From Paraphoma chrysanthemicola (lineage: Eukaryota > Ascomycota > Dothideomycetes > Pleosporales > Phaeosphaeriaceae), in assembly GCA_020744225.1 (NCBI GenBank), contig JAGMWG010000009.1, positions 1,674,001-1,738,000 of the forward strand: DNA of 64,000 nucleotides. Direction: 5' to 3'. Below are positions 28,401-41,427 of this stretch, one piece after another. Below the pieces are notes generated by a model. The model was given only the letters and a program-made list of their open reading frames with translations. It ran no database searches and was not told where the DNA came from. The translations under genes were made by a program, and so were the position numbers. The first letter of the stretch is position 1. Each line of letters begins with the position of its first letter.

Positions 28401-30201
28401 ATCTTAGTTAACTTATTTTTATATACGCGTTCTAGAAAAGCTATAGCCTAATAATATTAAATGTACACTATAGTAAGCTAGCCTTTATAGTAACTAACGT
28501 AGTTCTATACGTATTAGAAAGTATTATCTACTAAACTAGCTTAAGATACCTCTTATAAGATTACTATAGTATTAGTTTAAGAAGATTTAGAAAAATAACT
28601 ACTACTTAAAAATAGAGTTCTCTAGAACTACTACAATTGCAGGAAGTAGGCAGCGTAATTTAGTACTTTCTAGTTACTAAAAGTACGCGCTTTCTTAACT
28701 ATAGTAGTAGTAGTAGTATAAGGTAACTTTGTAGAGATATAAAAATTCTTACAGCCTTTTATGCGTTATTTAAAGATCTATATAAAGTCTTCTTTATTAC
28801 TAGGCAGAATTAATATGTATACTACTATTTTATAAGTAGTATAGTCTAGCTTAAGTAGTATAAGACCTATCTATATTCTCTTTTTCTATGCTTAAACTTC
28901 TAACTTCTTAGTATAAGCTAAGTCTACCTTCTAGTTATAGTTTGTAATAGTAGTTATTAAGATAAGTTACTCTAACACTATTACTTCTATAATACTACTA
29001 TTAGATAGCTAAGAACTACTATTAGTTAAGAGAGACTGTTAATCTTAAATAGGCGTAGATTTAACTTACTTAGAAGTTAGTACCTTAAGTAGTAGTGTTA
29101 GTTGTTTAGTAGAGAGAGGCGTACTATCTTAAGGCTTCTATATAGAAGATAGCTTCTCTTATAAGTACTATAATTCCTGTATAAGTGCCTTTAAGCTAAA
29201 GACTAGATAGTTTTAGCCTTTATTAGAAAGAGTATTACTTAGAAAGCTTTCTCTTATAATCTATACAGCTGCTAGTATAGAATTAGTAATTAGAACTAGA
29301 TTATAGTTACTCTAGCTATTAGAGATTAGTTACTTAGCGCTGTAATAAGTACGTGCACTTAGTTATAAGCTTAATATAGTTACTTATTAGAAGAAAAGAC
29401 GTTAATAGTATTTATCTAAAGTATTATAAGTATAAGCGTATAAGAATTAATTATTATAGCTAGAAGAAAAGCTTTAAAGGCTACTCTCTAAGCTCTTAAT
29501 AGTAGCTACTAGTGTATTTAACTAGTAAGATTCTTATAATATTAACGCAGCTATATTATTATATTCTTTTAGAGTGTTATAGTTAGTGTAACTAGAGTAG
29601 AATATTTGTAGTTGTACGTAGCTCCTAATAATCTAGTCTACTAGAAAAGAAAGTTAAGAACACTATCTATATAATCTAACGCAGATATTATATTATACTA
29701 CTAATAAATTTATAAGATAGTATAATAGTAAACCTTAAGATATAAAGAAAAGACACTTAGGCTGTACAGATATTTTACTATAAAAATAATACTATCTTAT
29801 TTCTTCTGTGTACGCAATGTAGAAGATATATAAAGACTATAGAAATCTTTAAACGCCTCTTTAACTACTATACTAACTTCTAAACTATTATTTATATAGA
29901 CTATAAAGTTATAGTACTACTAGAGTAGATATAAACGTATCTTAAGGTATATTATCTAAGTATATTAGTATCTATATAGTAGGATATAGTAGAATATATA
30001 AGAATATTAAGTAATTTAGTGTAGAAGCCTAGTAACGTGTATATTTCTAAGCTTACTCTAAAGGTTATTATAAGCCTCTACTTATTTATAGATAAACTTA
30101 TTTATAAGTATTAGTATAGTTACAGAACACTATAAGAGATCTAAGAATACTATAAGAAGACTTATAGTTAGACTAATAACTAAAAATAAGATAGTAATAC
30201 T
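22411..30201. repeat. Unassigned RIP-decayed repeats
   Basis: AT-rich, RIP-mutated, without intact genes. No terminal repeats, reverse transcriptase motif or other diagnostic signature could be picked out by eye. Decayed coding sequence is likely but not assigned. Confidence 0.7.
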
Positions 30202-33200
30202 AAGAATAAGAACTACTATACTAGTAATAGAGTGTAGAAGAATAGGTAGGTCTACTAGCATCTCTTTAAGACCTCTAAATAGCTTACTTACTTTGTAGTG
30301 TAAGTATAGATATATTAAGATAATAGTAGTAATACTCTTTAACTTAGTAGAGTAAATCTTAAATAGTAGTAAATAGAGTAGAAATAGACTACTTATAAGA
30401 AAAGCTTCTATAAAGAGAGTTAGTTATTTACTAATGTATAGGTTAACTTTATAGACTAGCTAGCTTATATTAAATCTTTTACTTAGTAAGAGTTACTTAA
30501 TTTTATTTAACTAGCTAGTAGAGAAGAAGAAGCTAAAAAAACTAAGATTATTACTCTATATAATAAGAGACTTACTAATACTTATAAGGCTACACGCAGG
30601 CTTATATATAGAGCCTTCTAAGCTTATTAATCTAATACTATAGAGTAGTTTGTATTAGAGTTTATTAACTAATATAAGACTAGTACGAAAAATAATAAAA
30701 GGCCTTTCTATACTAAATAGAAGGTCTAAATAATTAATAAGTATAGCTAGTAATTCGTACTTCTTTTAAGGTATCTATAGCGTTTATATAACAAAATATA
30801 GTAACTACTCTACTAGTTTACTAAGACTTAGAATATGTATATATAGACGTTATAGTAGATAGCTTACTCTACTAGACTAGATAATAAAGCTAAGCTTAAA
30901 GAATGTTATTTATACCTTTAAATTACTCTATTAGATTACGCACTACTAGAAGATAAGTTTTAGAGTAAGCTTCTTAGTAGTTTAGCTATTCTTAGAATTA
31001 AGCTTAACTACTACGAAGGTAGTTAGATTCTAGTACATAAGTACTTCTAAATACTCTTAGCTCTTATTACTACCTTAAGAGTGTTAGTAGTATATTATAT
31101 AAGCCTTCTAAGAGACGTAGCTTTAAAACAAGACAAAGAAAAGACACTAAGTATATTTAAATTAGTAAAGAGAATAGTAAAGTAGTTTATAACACTTACA
31201 GACTTTAATAGAGAGTTAAGTTCTATAAATTAGATATTTTATATATATATATATATATATACAAAATTAAAAGAGACTATAAGTGCTAGATAAGTATCTT
31301 AAGATTATAATAAGCTACTTATTAATAAGAAGAGCTTTATGTTAGCTAATCTCTAATTAATAGTAAAGAGTCTATATAAAATAGTCTATATAAAGTTACT
31401 AAAGAACGTTCTACTATTAGACGTAGACGATATAAGTAGAGTGCAGCTAGAAACTACTTAACTACCTTCTCTATATCTTAATAAACTCATTAATTAGCTA
31501 GCTAAGCTTACTTCTAGTTAGAGCTTTCTTAAATATCTAAGTAATAGACTTAATAACTAGGCTAATTAGCTCTTTACGTAAGTTTTAACTAAATTATAGC
31601 TATAAGAGAGATTTGTGTAAGATATTAATTATATAACTAATTTACTACAAATATAGTAGAGAGATTAAGTAGTAGCTAAGTATATAAAAGACGTTCATGC
31701 CTTTAAGAAAGGCCTATTTACTCTAGTATACACTAGTAGTAGTGCACTAGCTTATAGACTTAAGATTACTACTATCTAGTGTAAGAATAGTAAAGAAGAA
31801 CTTAGCTATAGAGGAATTTTTGTAGATACTAGTATAATAGCCTTTACTTCTACCTATTATAAAGACTATAGTCTTAGTAAGAGAATTAAAACTATCTACT
31901 AGTATATTCTAAATAAGGTAGAAGAAATTGTAGTATATTTTCTTAGACTTAGTTAGTTATTTGTAAACGATCTATAGATACTATATAGTAAGATTATCTA
32001 TTATACTACCTTTATATAGAAGCTAAAGTCTAAAGATAAATAAGATAATAAGAGTAACTCTAGTAATAAGAAAGAAGAATTTAATAAAGTTAGTAGAAAG
32101 AATTATTAAGATAATAACGTAGTAGAGGTGTCTACTAATCTAGATAGATTTTAGAGTATAGATTACGTATAATATATTATACGTAAACAAACCTTAAGAT
32201 ATTTAGAGGTAAGCCTCTCTACTAGTACATAGTATTATACTTATTCTACTATCTACTAGAAGCTAGTAAGAGATAGTAAGGTAGTAGAAATATTAGACGT
32301 AGTCTACTATAACTAAGATTTAACTATCTTAAGTAATATATAAGTAAGGTAAGCTAAGTATATGCACTATACTAAGAAGATAGTCTATAGTAGAGCCTTA
32401 ATAGAATTGCTATTCTAGACAATATTAGAGTATAAGGAATTTTATTAGGTTAGTCTTAACTAGTATTAAGTACTAGAATTTATATTAGCTTAAAAGAAAG
32501 AGCGCGTATATTCTAGTACACGTTTAAAGATACTAGTAGAATAAGAAGAGAAAGAGTTAGTACAATAGGTAAAGCTTACTAAAATTAATCTTACTATAGA
32601 ATTTAGGTAGCTTATTAGGTAGCTAGATACTATATTCTAAGGTAAGTAAGAAAATACTCTTAAGGTAATTCTAGAGTAATAGCTACGTATACTTATTATA
32701 ATAGGTACTAGTAGTAGTAAGAGTATACTATTTATACTACTAGCTACTATTTTCTTAAAAGAGAGTATAATAGTAGTTATTATACTATTAACAGTACTAT
32801 AGTTAGACCTATAGAACTATTATAAGTGCTTAGAAATCTATTATACAAAATAGAATAGAATAAGACCTTCTTACTAGGCTAAAGTTGTACTAGTAACTTC
32901 TAAGTTAGTAGTAACTAAGGCTTTTAGTTACTTTATTAATAAGAAGTATATACTATACTAGTTAGATTATATTGTAATTAATAAGTACTATATACTTATA
33001 GAGTTAACTAAAAAATAGTAACTACAGCTTCTTTAGATAACAGAGATAATAAAGAAGAGTACTTAGGTTATCTATCTAACTGCAACACTACCTAAAGCGC
33101 TTAAGCTAGTCTTTTTCTATACTACTAGGCTAAATACGTAAGATATTACTATCTACTACAGCTATACTACCTATACTAATATCTAGTATTAGGTGTAAGA

Positions 33201-33541
33201 TTACGAACGCAATATACTTAACGAGACAGTTTTATAGCTTATTAGACTAAAGTAGAAGAAATATTTACTAGAGTCTTAGATTATTGTCTATTACCTAAGT
33301 ATTAAGAAGATAAAATAGCTTATAGCTCTACTTAAGTATACTATATACTATAGAGATATTAGTATAAAAGAAGAGAAAGTACGTTTAGTATAGCAGTTTA
33401 CTTATAGTAATAAAAAACTTATTACTATAATAAATGTATTAGACCTTAGTCTAGATACTTTAAACGTATATATTGTTATCTATATTTGTATATATAACCT
33501 ACTTTACTAGTATATCTAGAAAAGTAGATAGGCTAAGTGTT
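30202..33541 (+). pseudogene. Giant ORF with RecQ-type helicase, RIP-decayed
   Basis: Plus-strand frames, partly in different registers, give successive parts of a fungal giant-ORF family. At 30.2-30.6 kb there is a segment like the OrsD/DUF3505 region, with a Q-x-L-F...Y-F-V-V-Q-V stretch. At 31.83-32.0 kb there is a segment with F-V-D-T and E-E-I-V-V-Y-F-L (family form: G-E-L-V-V-Y-Y-L-W). At 32.70-32.75 kb comes the Walker A of a superfamily 2 helicase (G-T-S-S-S-K-S, from G-T-S-S-G-K-S), then V-L-V-T-S-K-L (motif Ic-like), V-I-N-K-Y at the D-E-C-H position, L-T-A-T-L-P (motif III), and the C-terminal RecA-like half up to about 33.5 kb. Stops fall at Gln/Trp/Arg positions. Similar helicases are frequent at fungal chromosome ends (telomere-linked helicases); that link is inference here. 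The upstream limit is uncertain. Confidence 0.75.
31240..31261 (+). repeat. (TA)11 microsatellite
   Basis: Uninterrupted TA dinucleotide run of 22 bases within the giant-ORF remnant. It may be partly a product of RIP acting on a (CA)n or (TG)n tract. Confidence 0.85.
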
Positions 33542-35154
33542 TAAGACTTAAAAGTAAGACTATTATCTTATAAGTATATTAGGTAGCTAAAGATAGAAGT
33601 ATACGTTTTAAGTTAGGCTGTTATCTTAAGCTACTTAGTAGAAAGTTCCTAGGTAGTAGTTAATACTAACAAATTTTAGTAGACGTAGAAATAAATAGTA
33701 AGAGAGATAGATAGTAATACGAGTAGAGTAAGAAAAAATGTAACTATTATAAGTAGTATCTAAGAAGAGTTAAGTATACTATTAGAGAGCTAGATTAAAG
33801 CTAACTAGTGTTATAGAATTTTGTGTAAAAGAAAGTAAGAGAAGAAGAGAAGTAAAAAGCGCTTATAATTATTAAGTAATAATAGATTAATATAGTATAG
33901 TAATAGAGAACTAAGTAAGTCTCTCTTAAGCTAAGAAGACTTTAGTTATACTTTAATTTCTAGAATAAGGTGTATACTATTTATATAGCTTACTAAGATA
34001 GAACTAAGAAGTATAGCTAGGTAGACTACCTAAATACTAAGAAGAAATAGTTTTAAGCTATATATAATGAGTTGTAGTAGCTTAAATCTATTTAATTTAG
34101 TGCTTATACTAAGTGCACTTTGTGCTAGGCACTATAAGTAGTATATACCTTATAGAAAGAACACTTATATTTCTAGAGTGCCTACTAGAAGTAAAAGACT
34201 AGTATCTATTAGTATATAGATATACTTAAGACTAGTATAGTAGTATTACTAGTATTTTAAAGAAAGAAGTGTATAAAGTAGCTAATAGAATAGATAAGTA
34301 TTATAGGTTTAGTGTATAGAAGTAAAAGAATACGCTTAAGTTAGTAGCTAAGAGCTAAGATAATACTAGGTTAGAGAGAGGTAAGCTAAATATACTAGTT
34401 TCTATGTGTATAAGAAGGTAGCTAAATCTATTCTATATAGCTATATACGCAAAGAAGATATATAGTTAAAACTTTATATATACTAGATAAGAATAGAAGA
34501 ATAATATTATTTCTAGTATATAATAAGAAGAATTAGAGTTAAGAAAGAGAACTACTTAGAGTAGAACGTAGAGTGTAACTGCTACTACAGAGTAGAAGCG
34601 TTAAAAGAGTATCTAAGGTGTTTTACTACTAGATAAAAAGATAGTTAGCTAAGGAGATAAGCTTATTATAAGAATAAGTTAGGTAATAATATAGAGTAAA
34701 GTAATAAATTTATTAGTAACTAGTATACATAAGATAAATAGAAGTAGAGTAGAAAAGTAAGTAATTAAAAATAGTAAGTAAGTAGTAGATATAGAATAAA
34801 GTTACGTGCATATTAATACAAAAGTAGAATATTATATAATTCTAATACATGCTTTTATAGTACTCTATTTCTAATACTAAACTTCTTACTAAGAAAAAAC
34901 TTTAGAGCTTATACTACTACTACTTAATATATACTCTTAATATACTAGTAAGCTACTTAATGTAATTTACGTTCTCTATACTAACTAGTTTACTACTATA
35001 TATCTACTTAGCTAGATAAGAGAAAGACTAGCTAAAAGTTAGAAATCTAGCTACCTAGATTATAGTAGCGTTAGGCTATACTCTTATATAACTAATATAC
35101 TAGTCTCTAAGATTACTTATTCTAGAGCTCTAAATCTATTCTAGAGCTCTATTT

Positions 35155-35268
35155 CTAATAGGCAACCTAATTAAAGTGTTTAGAAGTTTAATTAGTAGAG
35201 AATCTCTATCTCTAATAGGCGACCTAATTAAAGTATTTAAGAGTTTAATTAGTAGAGAAACTCTAAAA
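35155..35268 (+). repeat. 57-bp tandem duplication
   Basis: Two units, 35,155-35,211 and 35,212-35,268. Each starts ctaataggc and contains gacctaattaaagt or its variant, then gtttaattagtagagaa. Differences are few and mostly transitions. Confidence 0.85.
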
Positions 35269-35614
35269 ACGTAACGTTTAATTAGATACTTAGAGAGAAC
35301 TTAACTAATTAAAGTATAAGATAGGTTCTATTGCGCTGTAACTTTACAGTTTAGTATAGAAAATTCTACTGTATTAATTACACTTACTTCTACGAAGATC
35401 TAATAATAGAGTAATAAGTTATATAATAAAATGTAGCTAGGTTATAGTATTTATTAGAGTTAGCTATGTATATAGAAAAGTTTAGAGTTTTAAACACTAT
35501 TAATACCTATTAGAGAGTAGTTTAATAGGTAGAAACTAAGTATATTATTAACGCCTAAAATAATAATAACGTAAATAATTATAGAGATAATTTCTAGAGT
35601 AGCACTTATAAGTA

Positions 35615-35634
35615 AGAGAGAGAGAGAGAGAGAG
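35615..35634 (+). repeat. (AG)10 microsatellite
   Basis: Uninterrupted AG dinucleotide run. It contains no CpA or TpG and so is not a RIP target, which may explain its survival. Confidence 0.9.
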
Positions 35635-35729
35635 AATAAGAAGAGAAAGGCGCTCTATTTATAGGTATAGACGTTCGTAGTATATATATATACATATATA
35701 TATACAATAGAGTAGTTTAATATTATATT

Positions 35730-38330
35730 TAAGTATTTACTAGAATACTATATTACTATTTATAAGAGCTATTAGTAGAGTATTATTAAGTTCTAGCTAA
35801 AGACTTATTTAAATAGAAAGTACTAGAAGTATATATAATAGACGCAGCTAAATATTATTAAGATAGTATAGTAGAAGAGGTTATTATAGAATTAGGCTAT
35901 TACTTAAGACAAAGTTATGTATTCTATAGTAGAGTGTACACTATTACTATATTTACCTATATATTAAGATAAACTTTGTTGCTAGTATTATAGGTATATT
36001 AACTATAGTATTAACTAGATCTAGAAGTATTATAAGTAAGACTATAGATAGAAGAGTAAGTTAAGAGTAGAACGCCTATCTAATAAGTAGCGTATATAAA
36101 TAACTATATTATGCTAGAAATTCTATAATATTAACAAACTAAGCTAGTTATTTTAGGTTAGTAGTAAGATAGTAGGTTGTAGAGCACTTAACAGTATAGA
36201 CGTAGATATAAGCTAAGTAATTAAGATATTATTAACTTAAGCTATAACCTAGCTAGAGAATATAGAGAAGAAGAAGTGCGCAGCTATTAAGGTAGATACT
36301 AACTAGTATAATTTTAATAAGTAGCTAAACTAAGTAGAGTAAGTATAGTATTTATAAGAGCTAAAGTAAGACTAGTTATTAGTAATAGTTATAAAACCTA
36401 CGTATAAGGAATAGGCATTATTTAATATATATTAAGTAGTATATATAGTAATATAGCGTATATAGTAGGCTTCTAAGTTAAGTGTAGTTAGTATACCTAC
36501 TATAATATATATTAACTAGTAAGAGTTTAGTAACTATACTAATAAGAAGCTGTTTAACGCTTAGTAAATAAGAAAGATAATAGTTAAGTATAGTAACGTG
36601 TAGGTAGCAATTATTGTATATATTTAGTAGACGTATAAGTTATCTATAGTTAACCTACGTAATAATAGTAAGGTAGAGAGTAGATAGCTACTATACTATA
36701 TTAATAGTAAGTAGTATATATATATAGAGAGAATTAAGAAGATTATAGAGTGTTATAATAAAGAGAAGAAGAAGAAGAAAGAGAAGAAGAAAGAGAAAGA
36801 AGATTAGTTAGATAAGTTAGAGTTAGATAGTAGTAATAATAAGAAGCTAGATAAGTAATAAGAAGAGGTATTGTAACGCTATGTATTACAATTTATATTA
36901 GTATTATTAGACTATATACTAGAAGATAATAAGTATATAAGCGTATTAATTAGTAGACTAGCTGTACTAGGAATTAGTAGTAGAAGTAAGTAGTTAAGCC
37001 TATTAATATACACGCTTAAGCTTTTAGCTATTATAAGTACATTACGTATATTAGTGTTATACTAGTTAATATAGATATAGTAGAAGAAGATAGATATATT
37101 AGTAGAGAAGAAGAGGTAAGAGTCTAAGAACACAGTAGCTATAGTACTAAGCTATTACTAGCTAGTATAGAAGATAGCTAACTACTTTATAACGTTAACT
37201 AAGTATAGTAGTAAGCCTACGCTTATAAATATAATATTATAGTTAAGAGTATTTTAGTTTAAGATCTAGTTTATAATAAATATAGAAAGCGTAATTAATT
37301 AAGTTAGTAATACGTTATTATATAGTAATATCTAGTTTAGTATACTCTAGGTATAGTTAATAATCTATAGAATAATAGTTAACGTATAACACTAGATTTT
37401 AAAAGAGTTAATATTATTATAAGTAGATAATAAGAGTATAGTAGCTAATAGTATAACTACGTTACTAGTTATTAACTAGAGTAGGTTAGTAGATAATATA
37501 GCTAAGTAAAGAGTTAGGTAGAGTTTTATAAAAGACTTATATAACTAGAATATAACTAGTATAGAAGATTCTAAGAAGTAGCTAGACTAGTAAGTAAGTA
37601 AGAAAAAGATATTATAAAGTTAGTTTATTAACGTTAAGGTAATATAAGTAGCGTTAGTAAGTAGTAGAGAGGTTATATAGGTAAAGAACTACGTACAGAT
37701 ATATAGAAAATTAATAGAAAAAGCCTATTAGGTATTAGTAGTATTAGTGCACATAATAGAAGAAGCACTACTATAAGCTATAGAGCTTATAACAGTTAAA
37801 TACAAAAATAGTACTAATAGTAATAGCTAAGAAATTTTTATTAAAGATAGTGCTGTAGTATTTATAACTAAATGTTATAAGAATATTAAGTAAACTAGTA
37901 AAGAAAAAGTTATCTATAGATATATACTGCGTAAAGTAGAAGAACTAGTAGTATATTATTTATAGTTTAGTAGTCTATTTTAGTAGTAGGTTAATAGAGT
38001 AGTGTATAGTAGAGTAGACAAGAAAAGCGTATATATATAGAAGCCTTAACTAGAATAGAGCTAGTAGAAGTCTAAATAGAAGAGAAAGTAGAGTAAAAGT
38101 AAGATAATAAGTAGAAAGAGAGTAAGAAGAGCTAGTAGAGTAGTACAACGTAGTAGTTATAAGATAAGCCTAGGAGTGTAAGAGAAGGTAGATAAGAACT
38201 AAGTAGCAGCTAACCTTACTAAGAGAAAGCTACTATTAAGGTCTATTATATACTAAAGGTAGCTAGTGCTACTATTACGCTAAGCAAAATTAGAAAAAAA
38301 TAGTACGTAAATAGCTATATACAAAATATT
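35730..38330 (+). pseudogene. Giant ORF middle region, second copy, RIP-decayed
   Basis: A near-continuous plus-strand frame of about 2.6 kb with RIP-type stops. At 37.85-37.95 kb it reads K-D-S-A-V-V-F-I-T-K then E-E-L-V-V-Y-Y-L, the same motif block as in the copy at 31.8-32.0 kb and closer to the usual family form. The upstream part includes a lysine/glutamate-rich tract (36.76-36.81 kb, K-K-K-K-K-E-K-K-K-E) and long helical segments. The following sequence lacks the helicase motifs found in the first copy, so this copy seems truncated or interrupted after 38.3 kb. The family is assigned from the shared motif block. The function of the middle region is not known to me. Confidence 0.65.
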
Positions 38331-39531
38331 TATTAATAGAGAGTAAATTACTTTAGTTTATATAAGAAAGTTGTTTAGATTAGTTATAATAGTAGATCTA
38401 TTACTTTATGTATTAGAATAACTATATAGTTATAGCTATATTAGAGTGTTAGAGTTAGTAAAGTTCTACTATAACGTAGATTATACAGCTCTATTATAAT
38501 AGTTATATTATAATAGTATAATAATAAGAATTTATACTAAAAGAAAAGGAGCTACAGCAGCTTTATTTAAAGATAGTACTTACTTAGTATAGAGTATATA
38601 CTTAATATAGTCTTATATATAAGTAAACTATAAAAAGTATAGAAAGTTACTTTAAGGTACAGCCTATAGCGTAAAACGCTACCTATTTATAGAACTTATT
38701 AAGGTAATAGAGAATACGTAGTAAAGTAAGTACTCTTAATGTAGATAATATAGAAAAGTATTCCTACTATCTACACAAGTATATAGTACTTATTTATCTT
38801 AAATACGTAATAGGTATATAGAATCTTAACTTATATCTTTACAACTATTACGCTGTAATAGTAAAAGAGTAGAGAGTAGTTATTAAGAAGTATAGCTAGA
38901 CTATAATTAAGAAAGTAGATTAGGTACGCTTACTAATACTAGTAATTAGAATAGTCTAGTATAGTATAGTATAGAGGTTAAACTATACTATACTAGCTAC
39001 TTATATAATAACTAGTATAGTCTTACTAGTAAGACTAGTAATACTACTAAGAGTACTAAGAATAAGGTTAAAGTTATAGAAGAAAGAAAGAGAATATATA
39101 TACTAGTAGATATTAACTATATTATCGCTATTCTTACTATTCTTACTATTACTGTTATCTTTAATTTAGAGCCTTTTATACTAGACCTAAAGATACTTAT
39201 AAGCCTTTATAATATCTGTCTTTAGCTTACTATAGTAATTAATAACAGTAAGCTTTGTGCTACTAAATAGACGTTTATATTCATCTAATATAGATAAGAT
39301 TATAAACATATCTAGAGTAAAGTAAGTAAGATCTCTTTAAGAGTCGTAGCAAGATAGCTAGTACGCAATAGCCTTATTGCAACTTACCTCTTTATTATAA
39401 AGCTAGTTAGTAGAGATATACTATTTATACAAATTAGTTATAGAGACTAGAGCGTCTATTTAAATACGCTTATATTCTCTCTAGTAATTAAATACTAAGT
39501 TAGAATCTCTCTTCTTTCTAACTAGTAGTAG
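38331..39531. repeat. Unassigned RIP-decayed sequence
   Basis: AT-rich with no gene recognised. It separates the giant-ORF remnant from the second Fot1-type element. A short duplication tatagtatagtatag lies near 38.95 kb. Confidence 0.6.
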
Positions 39532-39533
39532 TA

Positions 39534-41425
39534 GCGTCTTAATAAGGTACCTTCTCTTATACTCTATTTCTTAGAGCTACTTTACTACTAATTATACGTT
39601 ATAAAACTACTTCTACTTTTCTTTATTATCTTTAAGAACTTATTCTTATCTAAACTATACCTACTTATAATATAGATTAAGTATTTAAGCTATATAGTAC
39701 GCTAGTAGAATATTAGTATCTTTAGAGAATTAATTCTACTAACTTAGCTACTAGTTATTATAATATTCCTTATATTTTAACTACGCAGTATCTAAATAGC
39801 TTTAAAGGTACTTCTATATAAACTTATTGTTGTCTTTAGTGTAGATATTATAGTAGTAATCTTTTATCTCGTTTATTTCTTAAAGAAGGTAGTCTAAGGT
39901 TAAGAACTAGTTAGTAAGAGAAGTTCTTTTTCTCTTAGAAAGTAAAGTTATAGCGTAGAAGTCTTTTAGAGTAAGTTTAATCTTTTTAAGCTTAAACTAG
40001 TGCTATCTATTAAGTTTAAAGTTAGTAATTCTATAAGAGCTCTTTCTAGGTATATAGTAAGCTAAGAAGAGCTCTAAACGTTCGCGAATATTTAAAGCAC
40101 GTGTAATTAAATAAAACTATAAGTTCTAGCGTGTTAAGTTATTCTAGATAAGCTTAAGCTTATTAAATTTAGAGAGCTCTCTACTAATAATTATTGCAGC
40201 AAACTTCTTACAGAGTTGCAGAGTTAGCCTAATATACTACACGAGATTATAAAGCTAACTTAAATATCTAAATTTCTTCTAGAGCGTTAATAGAGACTAG
40301 CTCTACTACTATAAAGAACTTTTAATAGTTCTCTTCTGTAAACACGTTAAAAAACGCGTCTCTAAAGGCTAGAAGAAAGCTTTCTTTATTAATGTAGAAG
40401 ACGCGTTAGCGTATTAAGTCTTAGATGCGTTAGGAGTACTTACGTTTTAATAGTAAGAAGTAGACTACGTTAAGTAGCTAAAGAATATGTAATAAGTAAG
40501 GCAGTATACAAAGAGTAAGAATCTTATACTTAAGGTAATAATTCTTAAACTTCTAGTTAAGATAGCTCTCGTAGCTATCTAGAATAAGCAGCTTACTCTC
40601 TTTCTCTCTACTTAGCGCGTCTTTGTATACGCGTTAAAGTGCTTTAACTACTTAAGACTAAGTGCGTTATTAGTCTAGCTATTCTTAGAGACTAAGAGCT
40701 TCTAATTACGCAGTATTAAAGTCTTCTTATTCTACGTAGAGATGTAGATGCGTTCTTTATAATAATAAAGAGTAGAATTACGTACCTAATAGTACAGATA
40801 CTCTAGATAACTATAACTTACTTATAATTACCTAGCTAAATAAGATTAAGTCTTATACGTCTCTTAGAATCTATAATAACTCTTATTAACTTATTACGCT
40901 TATCTAGAAGCTAGTCTTATTAAAGTTATACACGTTATTATTGTAGATACTATATTTTACCTTAGTCTTATTTACTAGCTTAATTAACGCGCTAATAATC
41001 TTAGAATCTTTCTATAATATTCTCTATCTATTCTTAGCTTAATTAAAGACTATCTTAAGCTTAGCTAAGCGTGTTATAAACCTCTTAGCCTAGTATTTAC
41101 TTACTTACTTTCTACTGTATATACCTAGTAGTTTATCTACTATATTTACTACCTTGTATAACTATTGCATAAATCTACGTAAGTTAAGGTTAAGAATATA
41201 TTAGATAATTATCTACTCTTTAGTTACTATAAGTTTATAATAATTTAGTTAAGTTTAAGATTATAAGGTAATTTCGTAAAGCTAATTAGAGAGCCTCTAG
41301 TGTTTAACGTTAAAGGCTGTAGTAGTATACTATAGACTCTTAAGTTATCTAGAGGTATAAGTCTAAAGAGTAAGATTAATTCTGCTTTCTTCTTAAGTAG
41401 CTATTATATTACTTTGTTAAGACGT
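39534..41425 (-). mobile_element. Fot1/pogo-type DNA transposon, copy 2
   Basis: About 1.9 kb. Candidate inverted ends of about 17 bp: left gcgtcttaataaggta at 39,534 and right tactttgttaagacgt ending at 41,425. The arms agree except for three transitions, and TA lies on each side (39,532-39,533; 41,426-41,427). The interior carries a transposase remnant on the minus strand, clearly similar to the one at 14.4-15.5 kb, and it sits at about the same distance from the left end (about 750 versus 780 bp). The ends are shorter and different from copy 1, so this is a related but distinct subfamily. The transposase is certain; the exact ends are less so. Confidence 0.65.
40290..41330 (-). pseudogene. 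Fot1/pogo DDE transposase, second copy, RIP-decayed
   Basis: Aligns base by base with 14,440-15,480 over long stretches, for example the segments with ctctaaaggctag, gaagacgcgttag and tgtttaacgttaaagg. Most differences are C/T or A/G. The minus-strand frame has the same domain order (helix-turn-helix, then DDE_1) and is broken by many stops. Confidence 0.8.
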
Positions 41426-41427
41426 TA

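Larger units (their letters stand above)
33542..35729. repeat. RIP-decayed spacer with short tandem repeats
   Basis: AT-rich with no gene. It holds an approximate 20-bp tandem (tctagagctcta...) at 35,121-35,158, a 57-bp tandem pair at 35,155-35,268 and a (AG)10 run. The 33.7-34.7 kb part still looks coding-like on the plus strand (A/G-rich, few stops in some frames) and may be the tail of the helicase ORF. Confidence 0.6.
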
